NCBI RefSeq assembly: GCF_900046475.1 | Contig: NZ_FCOU01000006.1 | Coordinates: forward strand, 1 to 64,000 | Direction of reading: 5' to 3' | DNA: 64,000 nt | Origin: Collinsella ihumii | Lineage (GTDB): Bacteria > Actinomycetota > Coriobacteriia > Coriobacteriales > Coriobacteriaceae | Part shown: positions 1-8,123 of the stretch, piece by piece | How positions within the stretch are numbered: position 1 is the first letter of the stretch | Layout: every line of letters starts with the position of its first letter | Translations under genes and position numbers: made by a program | The notes under the pieces: generated by a model | Seen by the model: only the letters and a program-made list of their open reading frames with translations | Told to the model about the DNA's origin: nothing | Database searches by the model: none

Positions 1-271
1 GCTACGGCGGGCGCAAGTCTCTTTGATGCTTGCGCCGTTGATGCAATCGAGTATGACAAGCGCCTGTAGCTCGCCCATTCCATGCTCTTTGAGGAGCTTC
101 AGCAATTGGTCATCGCCGGTTTCCGCCGCGGTGCAGCAGGTTCCCGACGAGCCGACGCCGGTCGTGCCGGCATCGCAGGCCGATAGCGCCCCCGATGTCG
201 AGCCCGCATCCGAGCGCGGGCCGATCCTGCTCGGCCCCATCAGCACCGACGATGGGGATGACGACCGATAG
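1..271 (+). pseudogene. broken 3' end of an unrecognised gene
   Basis: Plausible coding sequence enters from the left edge but no single frame stays open. Frame 1 reads ...FDACAVDAIEYDKRL and meets TAG at 67-69, after which the same frame continues with protein-like text (LAHSMLFEELQQLV). From about 115 the natural-looking frame is frame 2, ending in an acidic tail ...ISTDDGDDDR and TAG at 269-271, just ahead of a strong terminator. This pattern suggests one gene with an in-frame stop and a frameshift, or sequence errors. I do not recognise the family. An alternative is two small overlapping genes. The terminator at 281 supports a real gene ending here. Confidence 0.4.
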
Positions 272-280
272 CTTCTTCTC

Positions 281-309
281 AGGCGCCGCCTTGCCGCGGC
301 GCCTTTTTT
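281..309 (+). terminator. intrinsic terminator
   Basis: A perfect 9-bp stem AGGCGCCGC / GCGGCGCCT is followed by six T residues. It lies 10 nt after the stop codon at 271 and separates the upstream gene from the rpsF operon. Confidence 0.85.
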
Positions 310-557
310 CATGATGAAGAGGTGCTCGGAGCGGCAGGGCAACCCGTGCCCGCGCGCGGCGCGTGCGGGCATCATGCGGGCGCATCGGATATGTCATGGA
401 TGCGTTCGGCGTCCTGTTTGACGCCGTCATGGAGGCACAGGATTTCTGTCCGGGTGCCATGGCATGCTGGTGGAGCGCAGCGCGCCCGGTCCGCCGCATG
501 TCACACGCAGCGATATGTGTGGAGGTCATGAGGTTGTACCTGCGGGAACGCACGGAC
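310..557. other. intergenic region, no gene seen
   Basis: About 250 nt between the terminator and the rpsF promoter. Several short open frames exist on both strands, but none has a good ribosome-binding site or recognisable protein content. I see no RNA gene here. Confidence 0.5.
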
Positions 558-559
558 AC

Positions 560-588
560 TTGAGGAAGCTGCCGGGTTGTTCTAAAGT
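560..588 (+). promoter_or_regulatory. predicted sigma-A promoter of the rpsF operon
   Basis: TTGAGG (560-565) and TAAAGT (583-588) are separated by exactly 17 nt, about 70 nt upstream of the rpsF start. No other good promoter precedes rpsF, so this probably drives rpsF-ssb-rpsR and perhaps the genes through rplI. Confidence 0.55.
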
Positions 589-604
589 AATCCGGTCTTT
601 TCCT

Positions 605-633
605 GCTCTGGGCGCACCTTCACGACCCGGAGC
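605..633 (+). promoter_or_regulatory. leader hairpin of rpsF mRNA, possible S6:S18 binding element
   Basis: GCTCTGGG (605-612) can pair with CCCGGAGC (626-633) around a 13-nt loop, 25 nt before the rpsF start. Many bacteria carry an S6:S18-binding autoregulatory RNA with a conserved CCG in exactly this position ahead of rpsF. A CCG is present in the right arm. Assignment to that family is inference. Confidence 0.35.
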
Positions 634-657
634 CTTATGTCCAGAGGAGGTGACAAA

Positions 658-951
658 ATGAAGGCTTATGAACTGCTGTTCTTCGTCGACCCCGCGCTCG
701 ATCCCGAGACCCGTCTCGCCGTGATGAAGCGTATCGATACCACGATTGCCGAGGGTAACGGTAAGGTCGACAACGTTGACGAGTGGGGCAAGCGCAAGCT
801 CGCCTACGAGATCAACAAGCTCACCGAAGGTGATTACACCCTCATCAACTTCCACGCAGATCCCACCCAGATCGCCGAGCTCGACCGCGTGCTGCGCATC
901 ACCGATGCCGTGGTTCGTCACATGATCGTTCGTCGTGACGACATGGAGTAA
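658..951 (+). CDS. rpsF: 30S ribosomal protein S6
   Basis: A 97-residue protein beginning MKAYELLFFVDPALDPE and ending VVRHMIVRRDDME, the typical length and shape of bacterial S6. S6 binds the central domain of 16S rRNA as a heterodimer with S18, which is encoded two genes downstream. The ATG at 658 is chosen because AGGAGGTG lies at the correct distance (645-652); an in-frame ATG at 637 would put that site inside the gene. It is the first gene of the rpsF-ssb-rpsR cluster, a widely conserved arrangement. A leader hairpin just upstream may allow autoregulation by S6:S18. Confidence 0.97.
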   Translation: MKAYELLFFVDPALDPETRLAVMKRIDTTIAEGNGKVDNVDEWGKRKLAYEINKLTEGDYTLINFHADPTQIAELDRVLRITDAVVRHMIVRRDDME

Positions 952-1010
952 GAATCGTCTGGAAGCCGGCGCGCCGCGAGGCGTGCCGAACAAGAGAGGT
1001 AGTGAGCCTG

Positions 1011-1493
1011 ATGAGTATCAATCGAGTCAACATCTCCGGTAACCTCACCCGCGATCCCGAGCTGCGTGCCACGGCGAGTGGCACCCAGGTGCTCTCGTTT
1101 GGCGTGGCGGTCAACGACCGTCGCCGCAATCCGCAGACCGGCGATTGGGAGGACTACCCCAATTTCGTCGACTGCACGATGTTCGGAACGCGTGCCGAGG
1201 CCGTGAGTCGCTACCTCCAGAAGGGGTCGAAGGTCGCGATCGAGGGAAAGCTGCGCTACAGCTCGTGGGAGCGCGACGGTCAGCGTCGTAGCAAGCTCGA
1301 GGTCATCGTCGATGAAATCGAGTTCATGAGCCGTGGTCAGAACCAGGGTGGCTACAGCCAGGACGGCGGCAGCTCCTATGGTGGCGGCTACTCGGGCGGC
1401 TATGCCGCTCCCGCGGCCCAGCCGGCGCCCGCACCCGCACCGGTGCAGGCTCCCCCGGCGGTCGACGTCTACGATGAGGACATTCCGTTCTAG
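1011..1493 (+). CDS. ssb: single-stranded DNA-binding protein
   Basis: A 160-residue SSB. The N-terminal OB fold (about residues 1-107) carries typical text such as RVNISGNLTRDPELR and VEGKLRYSSWE-type strands (here IEGKLRYSSWERDG). A Gly/Ser/Tyr-rich then Pro/Ala-rich linker follows, ending in the acidic tip DEDIPF that recruits replication and repair partners. The ATG at 1011 is preferred over the GTG at 1002, because AGAGAGGT at 993-1000 would abut the GTG but is well spaced for the ATG. Its place between rpsF and rpsR is the classic arrangement for the housekeeping SSB. Confidence 0.97.
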   Translation: MSINRVNISGNLTRDPELRATASGTQVLSFGVAVNDRRRNPQTGDWEDYPNFVDCTMFGTRAEAVSRYLQKGSKVAIEGKLRYSSWERDGQRRSKLEVIVDEIEFMSRGQNQGGYSQDGGSSYGGGYSGGYAAPAAQPAPAPAPVQAPPAVDVYDEDIPF

Positions 1494-1564
1494 GACGGGA
1501 TACACGTTGTAAGTGAGCGGCGCTGCGGCATGTGCCGGCGGCGCCAAATGAAAGGTATTTTGAC

Positions 1565-1831
1565 ATGGCTAATGATTATTCAGCACGTCAGCCGCGTCGT
1601 AAGTACTGCCAGTTCTGCAAGGAGAACACCGAGTACATCGATTACAAGGATACTCAGCTTCTCCGTAAGTACATGACCGACCGCGGCAAGATCAAGCCCC
1701 GTCGTGTCACTGGCGCTTGCACGCAGCACCAGCATGACATCGCGAACGCCATCAAGCGCGCTCGTGTGATGGCTCTCCTGCCCTACACCGTTCCCGTGGT
1801 TTCTTCCCGCGGCGAGCGCAACCGCGGCTAG
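1565..1831 (+). CDS. rpsR: 30S ribosomal protein S18
   Basis: An 88-residue basic protein starting [21 protein letters not shown], with the conserved core [19 protein letters not shown] and [12 protein letters not shown]18 pairs with S6 on the platform of the 30S subunit. The CxxC pair near the N terminus (CQFC) points to the zinc-binding-type S18 form. The start ATG at 1565 follows GAAAGGT by a normal gap. It lies 71 nt after ssb and is presumably co-transcribed with it. Confidence 0.96.
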   Translation: MANDYSARQPRRKYCQFCKENTEYIDYKDTQLLRKYMTDRGKIKPRRVTGACTQHQHDIANAIKRARVMALLPYTVPVVSSRGERNRG

Positions 1832-1853
1832 GCGAGGGACGAGGATCTAGCTG

Positions 1854-2837
1854 ATGCAGGACGGAAGCCAAGATCCGCAGCGGGGCGCCATGGTGCCCAC
1901 GGATCCGGCCTCGCATGCAGTCGCGCCGTCGATTTTGCACGGCACGCTCATGTTGGTGCTCGGATGCATCGCCGCGATGTTCCTTCCGTTCGTTGGGGTC
2001 CTGCTCATCGCATACGGCATGCGTGAGCTGGCGGAGGCTAAGGGGTTGCGTGGACTTGCCCTCGCACTTGCACTGTGCGCCGGGCTCGTCCTCATCTCCT
2101 TGTTCTCCGACGTCAATGCCTCGATACTTCTGGCTCCCATGATGGTGAGCTGCTTGGGTGTCGTGTTTTGCATGTGGCGCGGCGCGACGGTCACCAACAT
2201 ATCGGTGGCGATCGCGATCGCGGCGCTTGCGAGCTTTGGCATTGATGCGGCGATCGCCGCGTCAAGCGGCGATTCGATCCACGATATCGCTACGTCCTAC
2301 TTTGTCGACAGCCTTCGGGTGTCGGCAGGGTCGGACATCGAGGGTGACCTTCTGTTCCAGCAGATCGGTTACCTGATCGAAGCGATGTGGCCGTTCATGT
2401 ATGTGAGCAGCGCTTCGCTCGATGCGCTGGTTGCGGGCATCGGGTCCTACCTGATGCACACGCGCAGCACCGGGCGTCCCAAGCGGCCGTCGCTGTCGAA
2501 CTTCGATGCCCCCATGTGGAGCGTCGGGGTGCTTTCGATTGCGATCGTGTGCCTGGGAGCCTCGTTTACCGGCTTTGCCGAGGCGGGGATTTTGCGCACG
2601 ATCAGCGCCACGGCACTGATGAGCATACGCATCATCTTCGCGTGCCAGGGATTCGGCGTGGTGAACGCCTGGATGTCTCGCAAGCGGATAGGATGCGCGA
2701 CGAGGACCCTCAGCATCTTCTTTATCTTCTGGTCCGAGATGATGTTCTTTATCATGAGCATCGTCGGCCTGATCGATGTATGGGCGAACTTCCGCAAACT
2801 TCCGCGGGACGGCTCGTACATCCAGGAGCAACAGTAA
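1854..2837 (+). CDS. DUF2232/YybS-like integral membrane protein
   Basis: A 327-residue protein with a short polar N terminus and then about eight hydrophobic segments, including LMLVLGCIAAMFLPFVGVLL, residues near 95-130, a pair near 215-245, and a C-terminal helix ending LIDVWANFRKLP. The final segment followed by a short basic tail, and its position between rpsR and rplI, match the YybS/DUF2232 family found at this spot in many Gram-positive bacteria. Function is unknown in the family. The ATG at 1854 follows the purine-rich GAGGGACGAGG. The family call rests on context and topology rather than on a diagnostic motif. Confidence 0.7.
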   Translation: MQDGSQDPQRGAMVPTDPASHAVAPSILHGTLMLVLGCIAAMFLPFVGVLLIAYGMRELAEAKGLRGLALALALCAGLVLISLFSDVNASILLAPMMVSCLGVVFCMWRGATVTNISVAIAIAALASFGIDAAIAASSGDSIHDIATSYFVDSLRVSAGSDIEGDLLFQQIGYLIEAMWPFMYVSSASLDALVAGIGSYLMHTRSTGRPKRPSLSNFDAPMWSVGVLSIAIVCLGASFTGFAEAGILRTISATALMSIRIIFACQGFGVVNAWMSRKRIGCATRTLSIFFIFWSEMMFFIMSIVGLIDVWANFRKLPRDGSYIQEQQ

Positions 2838-2878
2838 TTTCTGCGCCGTCATGAGCGGTGCGAACGCAAGGAGATCTC

Positions 2879-3394
2879 ATGAAAGTCATTCTCTTGGGTG
2901 AGATCAAGGGCAAGGGTGGCGAGGGCGACGTCGTCGACGTCGCGCAGGGCTACGCCGAGAACTACCTCTTCCCGAAGAAGCTCGCCATTGCGGCTACCAA
3001 GGGCAACCTGAAGCAGCTCGATGAGCGCCGCAACAACATCGCTAAGCGCGAGGCCGTCCGTCTGGCCGACGCCAACGCGCTCAAGGACGCCATCGACGGC
3101 AAGTCCGTCACCGTCGACGCCAAGGTCGGCGACGAGGGCATCCTGTTCGGCTCCGTGACCAGCACCATGGTCGCTGACGCCATCAACGCCCAGCTGGGCG
3201 TCGAGATCGACCGCAAGCGCGTCGAGCTCGGTAAGCCCATCAAGGTCGCCGGCACTCACCCCGTCGTCGTTTCTCTGTATCGCGAGATCCGCGCTACCGT
3301 GAACGTGCTCGTGGGTGTCGAGGCGGAGGCCGAGGTCGAGCAGACCGAGGCTGCTGCCGAGGAGACCGTCGAGACCGAGGCCGCTGCCGAGTAG
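2879..3394 (+). CDS. rplI: 50S ribosomal protein L9
   Basis: A 171-residue L9. The N-terminal domain begins MKVILLGEIKGKGGEGDVVDV and includes GYAENYLFPKKLA, the hallmark 23S-binding segment. A helical connector follows, then a C-terminal domain with LFGSVTSTMVADAI. It ends in an acidic Glu/Ala tail of roughly 25 residues that many L9 proteins lack. The ATG at 2879 has AAGGAG 9 nt upstream. A strong terminator follows directly, so this is the last gene of the ribosomal cluster. Confidence 0.96.
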   Translation: MKVILLGEIKGKGGEGDVVDVAQGYAENYLFPKKLAIAATKGNLKQLDERRNNIAKREAVRLADANALKDAIDGKSVTVDAKVGDEGILFGSVTSTMVADAINAQLGVEIDRKRVELGKPIKVAGTHPVVVSLYREIRATVNVLVGVEAEAEVEQTEAAAEETVETEAAAE

Positions 3395-3419
3395 GCATCT
3401 GGCACCCGAAGTCTTCGGT

Positions 3420-3451
3420 AGGGGCTCGGACCTGTGTCCGGGCCCCTTTTT
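3420..3451 (+). terminator. intrinsic terminator after rplI
   Basis: The stem GGGGCTCGGAC / GTCCGGGCCCC with a 4-nt loop is followed by five T residues, 25 nt past the rplI stop. Confidence 0.9.
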
Positions 3452-3477
3452 GCTGGGTCGATCGCGAGGGAATTCCA

Positions 3478-3559
3478 GGGAAACGCTGATCAATTCATTC
3501 CGCGCCGGGTGCCCCGCCACGGCGCCGCCCGGCACGAAAGCAATTGATCAGCGTTTCCC
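3478..3559. repeat. 82-bp MITE/REP-like element, copy A
   Basis: The element is bounded by perfect 18-bp terminal inverted repeats, GGGAAACGCTGATCAATT and its exact complement. Next to them lie the conserved subterminal CATTCCGCG and the right-end CGAAAGCAATT; the interior is GC-rich and self-complementary. Related copies occur at 31115, 39880, 40042, 53399 and 53459. There is no coding capacity, so any movement would need a transposase in trans. Confidence 0.85.
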
Positions 3560-4048
3560 TAGAAAAAATCGCGATGAGGCTTGACAAGAAAACGAATGAA
3601 GAAATCCACAGGTCATACGTCATAAGCCTGTTGAAAACGCTGGAGCTGAAGACAAAAGTGGATACGTTCATGTGTTCGCATGCATACGCGCATGGGCCGA
3701 TTATCAGGGCTTTGTATATTCACACCTCAACTACCTGCGGATTCAATAAATCTTCAAGTAAAGTCTCGATCAAAACGCGGCATCGCGCCCGTGGTTTGCG
3801 TATATTCGCTGGTAAACGCTGTGCTGTTGAAAACTCTCGTCAGATAGAGTGCAAAACTGTTGAAAACGTTGAAAGCCGTCGTTTTGCACCGTAACGAGCA
3901 CGGAGATTTCAACAGGGCATGTTGAGGTCAGGTTTGGCCGATTTACCGCGCGCGCTGAGCCCCGTGCGCATACGCGCGATGCTTTACCATTGAGGTCCGA
4001 GCGGGCGCCGGATGGGCGCTGCATCGATGAGGTTGGAAAGGAGCGTGC
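3560..4048. repeat. AT-rich intergenic region with TGTTGAAAAC repeats upstream of dnaB
   Basis: About 490 nt of markedly lower GC than its surroundings. TGTTGAAAAC occurs at 3629-3638, 3825-3834 and 3858-3867, and the reverse form TTTCAACA near 3908. GTGCAAAAC near 3850 is mirrored by GTTTTGCAC near 3881. A short open frame from 3574 (MRLDKKTNEEIHRSY) lacks a ribosome-binding site and I do not accept it as a gene. The region could be a regulatory or protein-binding zone upstream of dnaB. I cannot assign a function. Confidence 0.6.
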
Positions 4049-5446
4049 ATGGCACCGTCTTCCTCGGATTACTCGTGGTCGCCGTCGGGCGTGACCGATC
4101 GCGGCGCTCACAAGGGTCTGCCCAATAACGTGGAGGCTGAGGCCAACGTCTTGGCCGCCATGCTGCTGTCGGGCGAAGTCGTCGAAGAGGCGCTCGTCGA
4201 GCTGCTGCCGGACGACTTCTACCGTCCTGCGCACAAGACGCTGTTTCAGGCCATGCACGAGATGTATGACCGCAACCTCCCGATCGACGCCATCTCGCTG
4301 GTCGATTATCTCAAGTCCATTGACAAGCTTGAGGCGGTGGGCGGCGAGGCGTACATCCTCGAGCTGATGGGCCAGACGCTTTCGCTGGTCAACTGGCAAC
4401 ATCACGCCGGCATCGTGCGCCGTGATTCCATGCTGCGCGAGATCATCGGAGCTACCAACCAGATCAACGCGCTCGCCTACGATGCGCCCTCCGATACCAA
4501 GGAGGTCATCGAGCGCGCCGAGTCCATGCTGCTGTCGGTTACCTCCCGTGAGGTCCGCAGCTCATATAAGTCACTGACCGAGTTCATGATCGAGGCCTAC
4601 AACGAGGCCGAGGAGGTCTGCGCGGCGGGCGGCGACGTGCACGGTGCGCCCACAGGCTACCCGAGCCTCGATCGCATGCTTATGGGCCTGCGCGAGGGCC
4701 AGCTCATCATCATCGGCGCGCGTCCTGCAGTGGGCAAGACGTCGTTCGCGTTGAACCTGGCGTTGAACGCTGCGTCCGAAGGCTATACCGTGGCGTTCTT
4801 CTCGCTCGAGATGTCCGGCAAGGAAATCGCGCAGCGCTTCATCTGCGCTCACGCCCAGATTAACATGTCGAACTTCCGTACCGGCCGCATCTCGCCGCAG
4901 GAGTGGGCAAACATCAACGAGGCGACGCAGGACCTGTCGCGCCTCGATATCCTGATCGACGACACGCCGGGCACCACGGTCACCGAGATCCGCGCGAAGG
5001 CGCGCCGTATGCTGCACAACAAGGAGAAGTGCGTCATCATCCTCGACTACCTGCAGCTCGTGAACCCGCCGGCGGGACGCCGCGCCGAGAACCGCGCCGT
5101 CGAGGTTTCCGAGATGAGCCGTGGACTCAAGATCATGGCCAAAGAGCTGGGCGTGCCGCTGATCGCGCTCTCGCAGCTCTCCCGTGCGGTCGAGTCGCGC
5201 ACGGGCAAGCGCCCGCAGCTGTCCGACCTTCGTGAATCGGGCTCCATCGAGCAGGACGCCGACATCGTCATGTTCTTGGACCGCTCGAGCTCCGAGCAGG
5301 AGGCGGGCCGTGACGACCGCCCGCCCGAGGGCATCACGCGCATCATCGTGGCGAAGAACCGCTCGGGTCCGATTGGAGACGTGGACCTGGTCTTCCTTCC
5401 CGCATCTACGAAGTTCTACGAGCTCAACGAGCACGCAGAGGAGTAA
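4049..5446 (+). CDS. dnaB: replicative DNA helicase DnaB
   Basis: A 465-residue hexameric helicase that unwinds DNA 5' to 3' at the replication fork. The N-terminal domain opens with LPNNVEAEANVLAAMLLS, the usual PxxxEAExxvLG pattern. The RecA-like domain has Walker A GARPAVGKTS (about residues 222-231), Walker B VIILDYLQL, the H3 motif QLSRAVE and the arginine-finger region DLRESGSIEQDADIVMFLDR. Length is normal and no intein is present. The ATG at 4049 follows GGAAAGGAG. It stands alone between an AT-rich upstream region and its own terminator. Confidence 0.97.
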   Translation: MAPSSSDYSWSPSGVTDRGAHKGLPNNVEAEANVLAAMLLSGEVVEEALVELLPDDFYRPAHKTLFQAMHEMYDRNLPIDAISLVDYLKSIDKLEAVGGEAYILELMGQTLSLVNWQHHAGIVRRDSMLREIIGATNQINALAYDAPSDTKEVIERAESMLLSVTSREVRSSYKSLTEFMIEAYNEAEEVCAAGGDVHGAPTGYPSLDRMLMGLREGQLIIIGARPAVGKTSFALNLALNAASEGYTVAFFSLEMSGKEIAQRFICAHAQINMSNFRTGRISPQEWANINEATQDLSRLDILIDDTPGTTVTEIRAKARRMLHNKEKCVIILDYLQLVNPPAGRRAENRAVEVSEMSRGLKIMAKELGVPLIALSQLSRAVESRTGKRPQLSDLRESGSIEQDADIVMFLDRSSSEQEAGRDDRPPEGITRIIVAKNRSGPIGDVDLVFLPASTKFYELNEHAEE

Positions 5447-5491
5447 CGCAGGTTGCTCGCGCCGCGATAAGGCGCGGGCAACCTGCGTTTT
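5447..5491 (+). terminator. intrinsic terminator after dnaB
   Basis: A long stem CGCAGGTTGCTCGCGCC / GGCGCGGGCAACCTGCG starts immediately after the dnaB stop and ends in TTTT. Confidence 0.85.
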
Positions 5492-5648
5492 CAGCGCTTG
5501 TACGGGCGCGCGGGACGAAGGACACGGCATGATTGCCGGCAAGGCGGTCGCATGTGCGATCGGGGCGCCGCGGTGCACCTTCGGCGGCCCAAACCATGAT
5601 GGTTGCCGGAAATACCTCGACAAGAGCGTGCCGGTCCGGGTAAGGACC

Positions 5649-5654
5649 TATAAT
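5649..5654 (+). promoter_or_regulatory. -10 element of the predicted purA promoter
   Basis: A consensus TATAAT lies 55 nt before the purA start. No convincing -35 hexamer is found at 16-18 nt, so the promoter call rests on the -10 alone. Confidence 0.35.
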
Positions 5655-5708
5655 ATTGATGTTTGAGTGCTTATATGGAGAAGCACAAGCTTTACGTAAG
5701 GAGACAAC

Positions 5709-6995
5709 ATGCCGTCGACAGTGTTGGTCGGAACCCAGTGGGGCGATGAGGGCAAGGGCAAGATCTGCGACCTGATCGCCGGGGATTTCGACTGCGTCGT
5801 TCGCTATCAGGGCGGTAACAACGCCGGCCACACGATCGTGGTGGGCGACCGTAAATATGGCCTGCACCAGGTTCCGTCGGGAATCATGTATCCAGAGTGC
5901 GTCTCGGTGATCGGCAACGGGTGCGTGGTGAATCCCAAGGTGCTGTTGGAAGAGATCGACATGTTCGAGAACGACGGCATCTCCACCGCCAACCTCAAGG
6001 TGTCGGGCAACGCGCACATCATCATGCCGTACCACATGGACCTGGACGGCGCCTACGAGCAGCTGCTGGGCGACCACAACATCGGTACCACCAAGCGCGG
6101 CATCGGCCCGTGCTATCAGGATAAGATGGCGCGCATCGGCCTGCGTATGCAGGACATGCTTGACGAGGCGGTCTTCCGCGAGAAGGTCGGCCGTGCGCTC
6201 GACCGCGTGAACCCGCAGCTGGAGAAGATCTTCGGCATGCCGACCTACACGGTCGACCAGATCTGCGACGAGTATCTGGGCTATGCCGAGCGCCTGCGTC
6301 CCTATATCTGCGAGAGCGGCCTTCTGCTCAACGGCATGGTCGAGGAGGGCAAGTCCATCCTGTTCGAGGGCGCCCAGGCGACGCTGCTCGATATCGACCA
6401 CGGTACCTATCCGTATGTCACCTCCTCCAACTGCACCGCCGGCGGCGCCGTCACCGGTTCGGGCGTGGGAATGAAGAACATCGACCGCGTGCTCGGCATC
6501 ATGAAGGCGTATATCACGCGCGTCGGTTCCGGCCCCATGCCCACCGAGCTTTCCTATGAGAGCGAGGCCGGCCACACCCTGACGGAGGATGGCTACGAGT
6601 ACGGCGTCACGACCGGCCGCCGTCGTCGCTGCGGCTGGTTCGACGGCGTGATCGCCAACTACGCCGCGCGCGTCAACGGCCTGACCGACATCGCGCTCAC
6701 CAAGCTCGACGTGCTTTCCGCCTTCGAGACCATCAAGGTCTGCGTTGCCTACGAGTGCGATGGCGTGCGCTACACGACCGTGCCCGAGCACGAGAGCGTC
6801 TTCGCCCGCGCGGTGCCGGTCTACGAGGAGCTGCCCGGTTGGAACTGCGACATCTCTGCGTGCCGCAGCTTCGACGAGCTACCCCAGGCCGCCCAGGATT
6901 ACGTCGCCTATATCGAGAAGCTCGCGCACACCCGCGTGACCTTCGTGTCCGTCGGCCCGGATCGCGAGCAGACCATCAACCGCTTCTGGAATTAG
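5709..6995 (+). CDS. purA: adenylosuccinate synthase
   Basis: A 428-residue enzyme joining IMP and aspartate with GTP hydrolysis to make adenylosuccinate, the first committed step to AMP. The N-terminal P-loop GTQWGDEGKGKI (about residues 8-19) is intact. So are NNAGHTIV, the IMP-binding region TTKRGIGPCYQDK, and the GTP-binding KLDVLSAFETIKVCVAY segment near residue 335. Length is typical. The ATG at 5709 has AAGGAG at the right distance. The degV-family gene follows by 9 nt, so the two are probably co-transcribed. Confidence 0.97.
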   Translation: MPSTVLVGTQWGDEGKGKICDLIAGDFDCVVRYQGGNNAGHTIVVGDRKYGLHQVPSGIMYPECVSVIGNGCVVNPKVLLEEIDMFENDGISTANLKVSGNAHIIMPYHMDLDGAYEQLLGDHNIGTTKRGIGPCYQDKMARIGLRMQDMLDEAVFREKVGRALDRVNPQLEKIFGMPTYTVDQICDEYLGYAERLRPYICESGLLLNGMVEEGKSILFEGAQATLLDIDHGTYPYVTSSNCTAGGAVTGSGVGMKNIDRVLGIMKAYITRVGSGPMPTELSYESEAGHTLTEDGYEYGVTTGRRRRCGWFDGVIANYAARVNGLTDIALTKLDVLSAFETIKVCVAYECDGVRYTTVPEHESVFARAVPVYEELPGWNCDISACRSFDELPQAAQDYVAYIEKLAHTRVTFVSVGPDREQTINRFWN

Positions 6996-7004
6996 GAGTC
7001 GGCC

Positions 7005-7919
7005 ATGCGGAAGTTCGCCGTCGTTACGGACAGCGCGTCGGACATCAACCAGGAGGCGGCGCGCCGCCTCGGCATCCGGATCGTGCCCCTGCACATCGTT
7101 GCGGGCGGGCGCGATTACCGCGATGGTATGGATATCCAGATCGATGAGTACCTCGATCTGCTGGAGCAGCAGCAGGAGCTGCCGCAGACGTCCCAGCCTG
7201 CGCCCGCCGATTTCGTCGAGATCTACCGCGCACTGATCGAAGAGGGTTATACCGAGATCCTGTCGATCCATATCGCGCGCGAGCTGTCCTCGACCATCGA
7301 GACCCCGCGCTATCTGGCGCGGGAAGTGTTCAAGGATGTGCGCATCGAGGTCATCGACAGCTACGCTGCCACGGTGGGCGAGGGCGCCATGGTGCTCGAG
7401 GCGGCGGCGATTGCCGAGGCCGGCGGCACCATGGACGAGGCCATCGAGCGCGTGCTCGCCATCCGGGACACCTTCAAGATCCACTTCGTGCCCGACACGC
7501 TGGCCAATCTGGTCAAAGGCGGCCGCGCCACGCGCGCTCAGCACCTGGCGACCTCGATTCTGAACGTGAAGGTCGTCATCGCGCTGGGAGAGAAGGGCTG
7601 CATCGACGTCGCGCACAAGGCGAAGGGCATGCGCAACGCCGTGGTGTACATGGTGCGCCAGCTCGTCGAGCGTTCCAAGAATCTCGGAAAGCTCACGTAC
7701 TACAAGCTGCATACGCGTTCGGAGCGTGGGCTCGAGCTGATCGACAAGGCGGTTTCGGGCGAGCTTGAGCTGAACGCCTCATGCGCGGGCATCGCGACGA
7801 TCGGCCCGTGCATCGCCACGCATGTGGGCGAGCACGCGGTGGGGCTTCTGAGCTATCCCGCCGAGTTGCACAGCCCGCTGCTGGATGAGGTCGATATGTT
7901 CTACAACGTCGCCTGCTAG
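7005..7919 (+). CDS. DegV family fatty-acid-binding protein
   Basis: A 304-residue protein of the DegV fold, which binds a single fatty acyl chain; in Firmicutes such proteins (FakB) present fatty acids to the kinase FakA. The N-terminal signature is [12 protein letters not shown], followed by an [15 protein letters not shown] segment where most family members have SxxLSGTxQ. The downstream [12 protein letters not shown] and [19 protein letters not shown] segments correspond to the usual VDSxxxSxGxG and LxxLKKGGR motifs. No fakA is visible in the window. Whether it supplies lipid synthesis here is inference. Confidence 0.88.
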   Translation: MRKFAVVTDSASDINQEAARRLGIRIVPLHIVAGGRDYRDGMDIQIDEYLDLLEQQQELPQTSQPAPADFVEIYRALIEEGYTEILSIHIARELSSTIETPRYLAREVFKDVRIEVIDSYAATVGEGAMVLEAAAIAEAGGTMDEAIERVLAIRDTFKIHFVPDTLANLVKGGRATRAQHLATSILNVKVVIALGEKGCIDVAHKAKGMRNAVVYMVRQLVERSKNLGKLTYYKLHTRSERGLELIDKAVSGELELNASCAGIATIGPCIATHVGEHAVGLLSYPAELHSPLLDEVDMFYNVAC

Positions 7920-8123
7920 CTGAGGCGATGAGCGGGGTTTGCGATCCACGGGTGGGGCCGCAAGCCGCATGTGGCGGAATCTCGGCGGGTGCGCGCGGGC
8001 GCGGGCACACCGCCGATATCGATTTGATTGCGCTGAAGACGTCGGGTGCAAGGGGCAAGCCGCCAGCTCCGCCCGACGATCGCTGCGGATGATGGCCTTG
8101 GGGCCGGATTGGGAGGATACATC

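Noticed and set aside
310-640. Small plus-strand frames between the first terminator and rpsF
   Set aside because: Overlapping frames with no ribosome-binding site and Arg/Cys-rich text. The promoter for rpsF lies among them.
3601-3612. DnaA-box-like AATCCACAG near dnaB as evidence of oriC
   Set aside because: It is a single imperfect site with no cluster of boxes and no dnaA or dnaN nearby.
3574-3894. Short open frame MRLDKKTNEEIHRSY... in the dnaB upstream region
   Set aside because: No ribosome-binding site, AT-rich codons unlike neighbours, no recognisable domain, and it overlaps repeated motifs.
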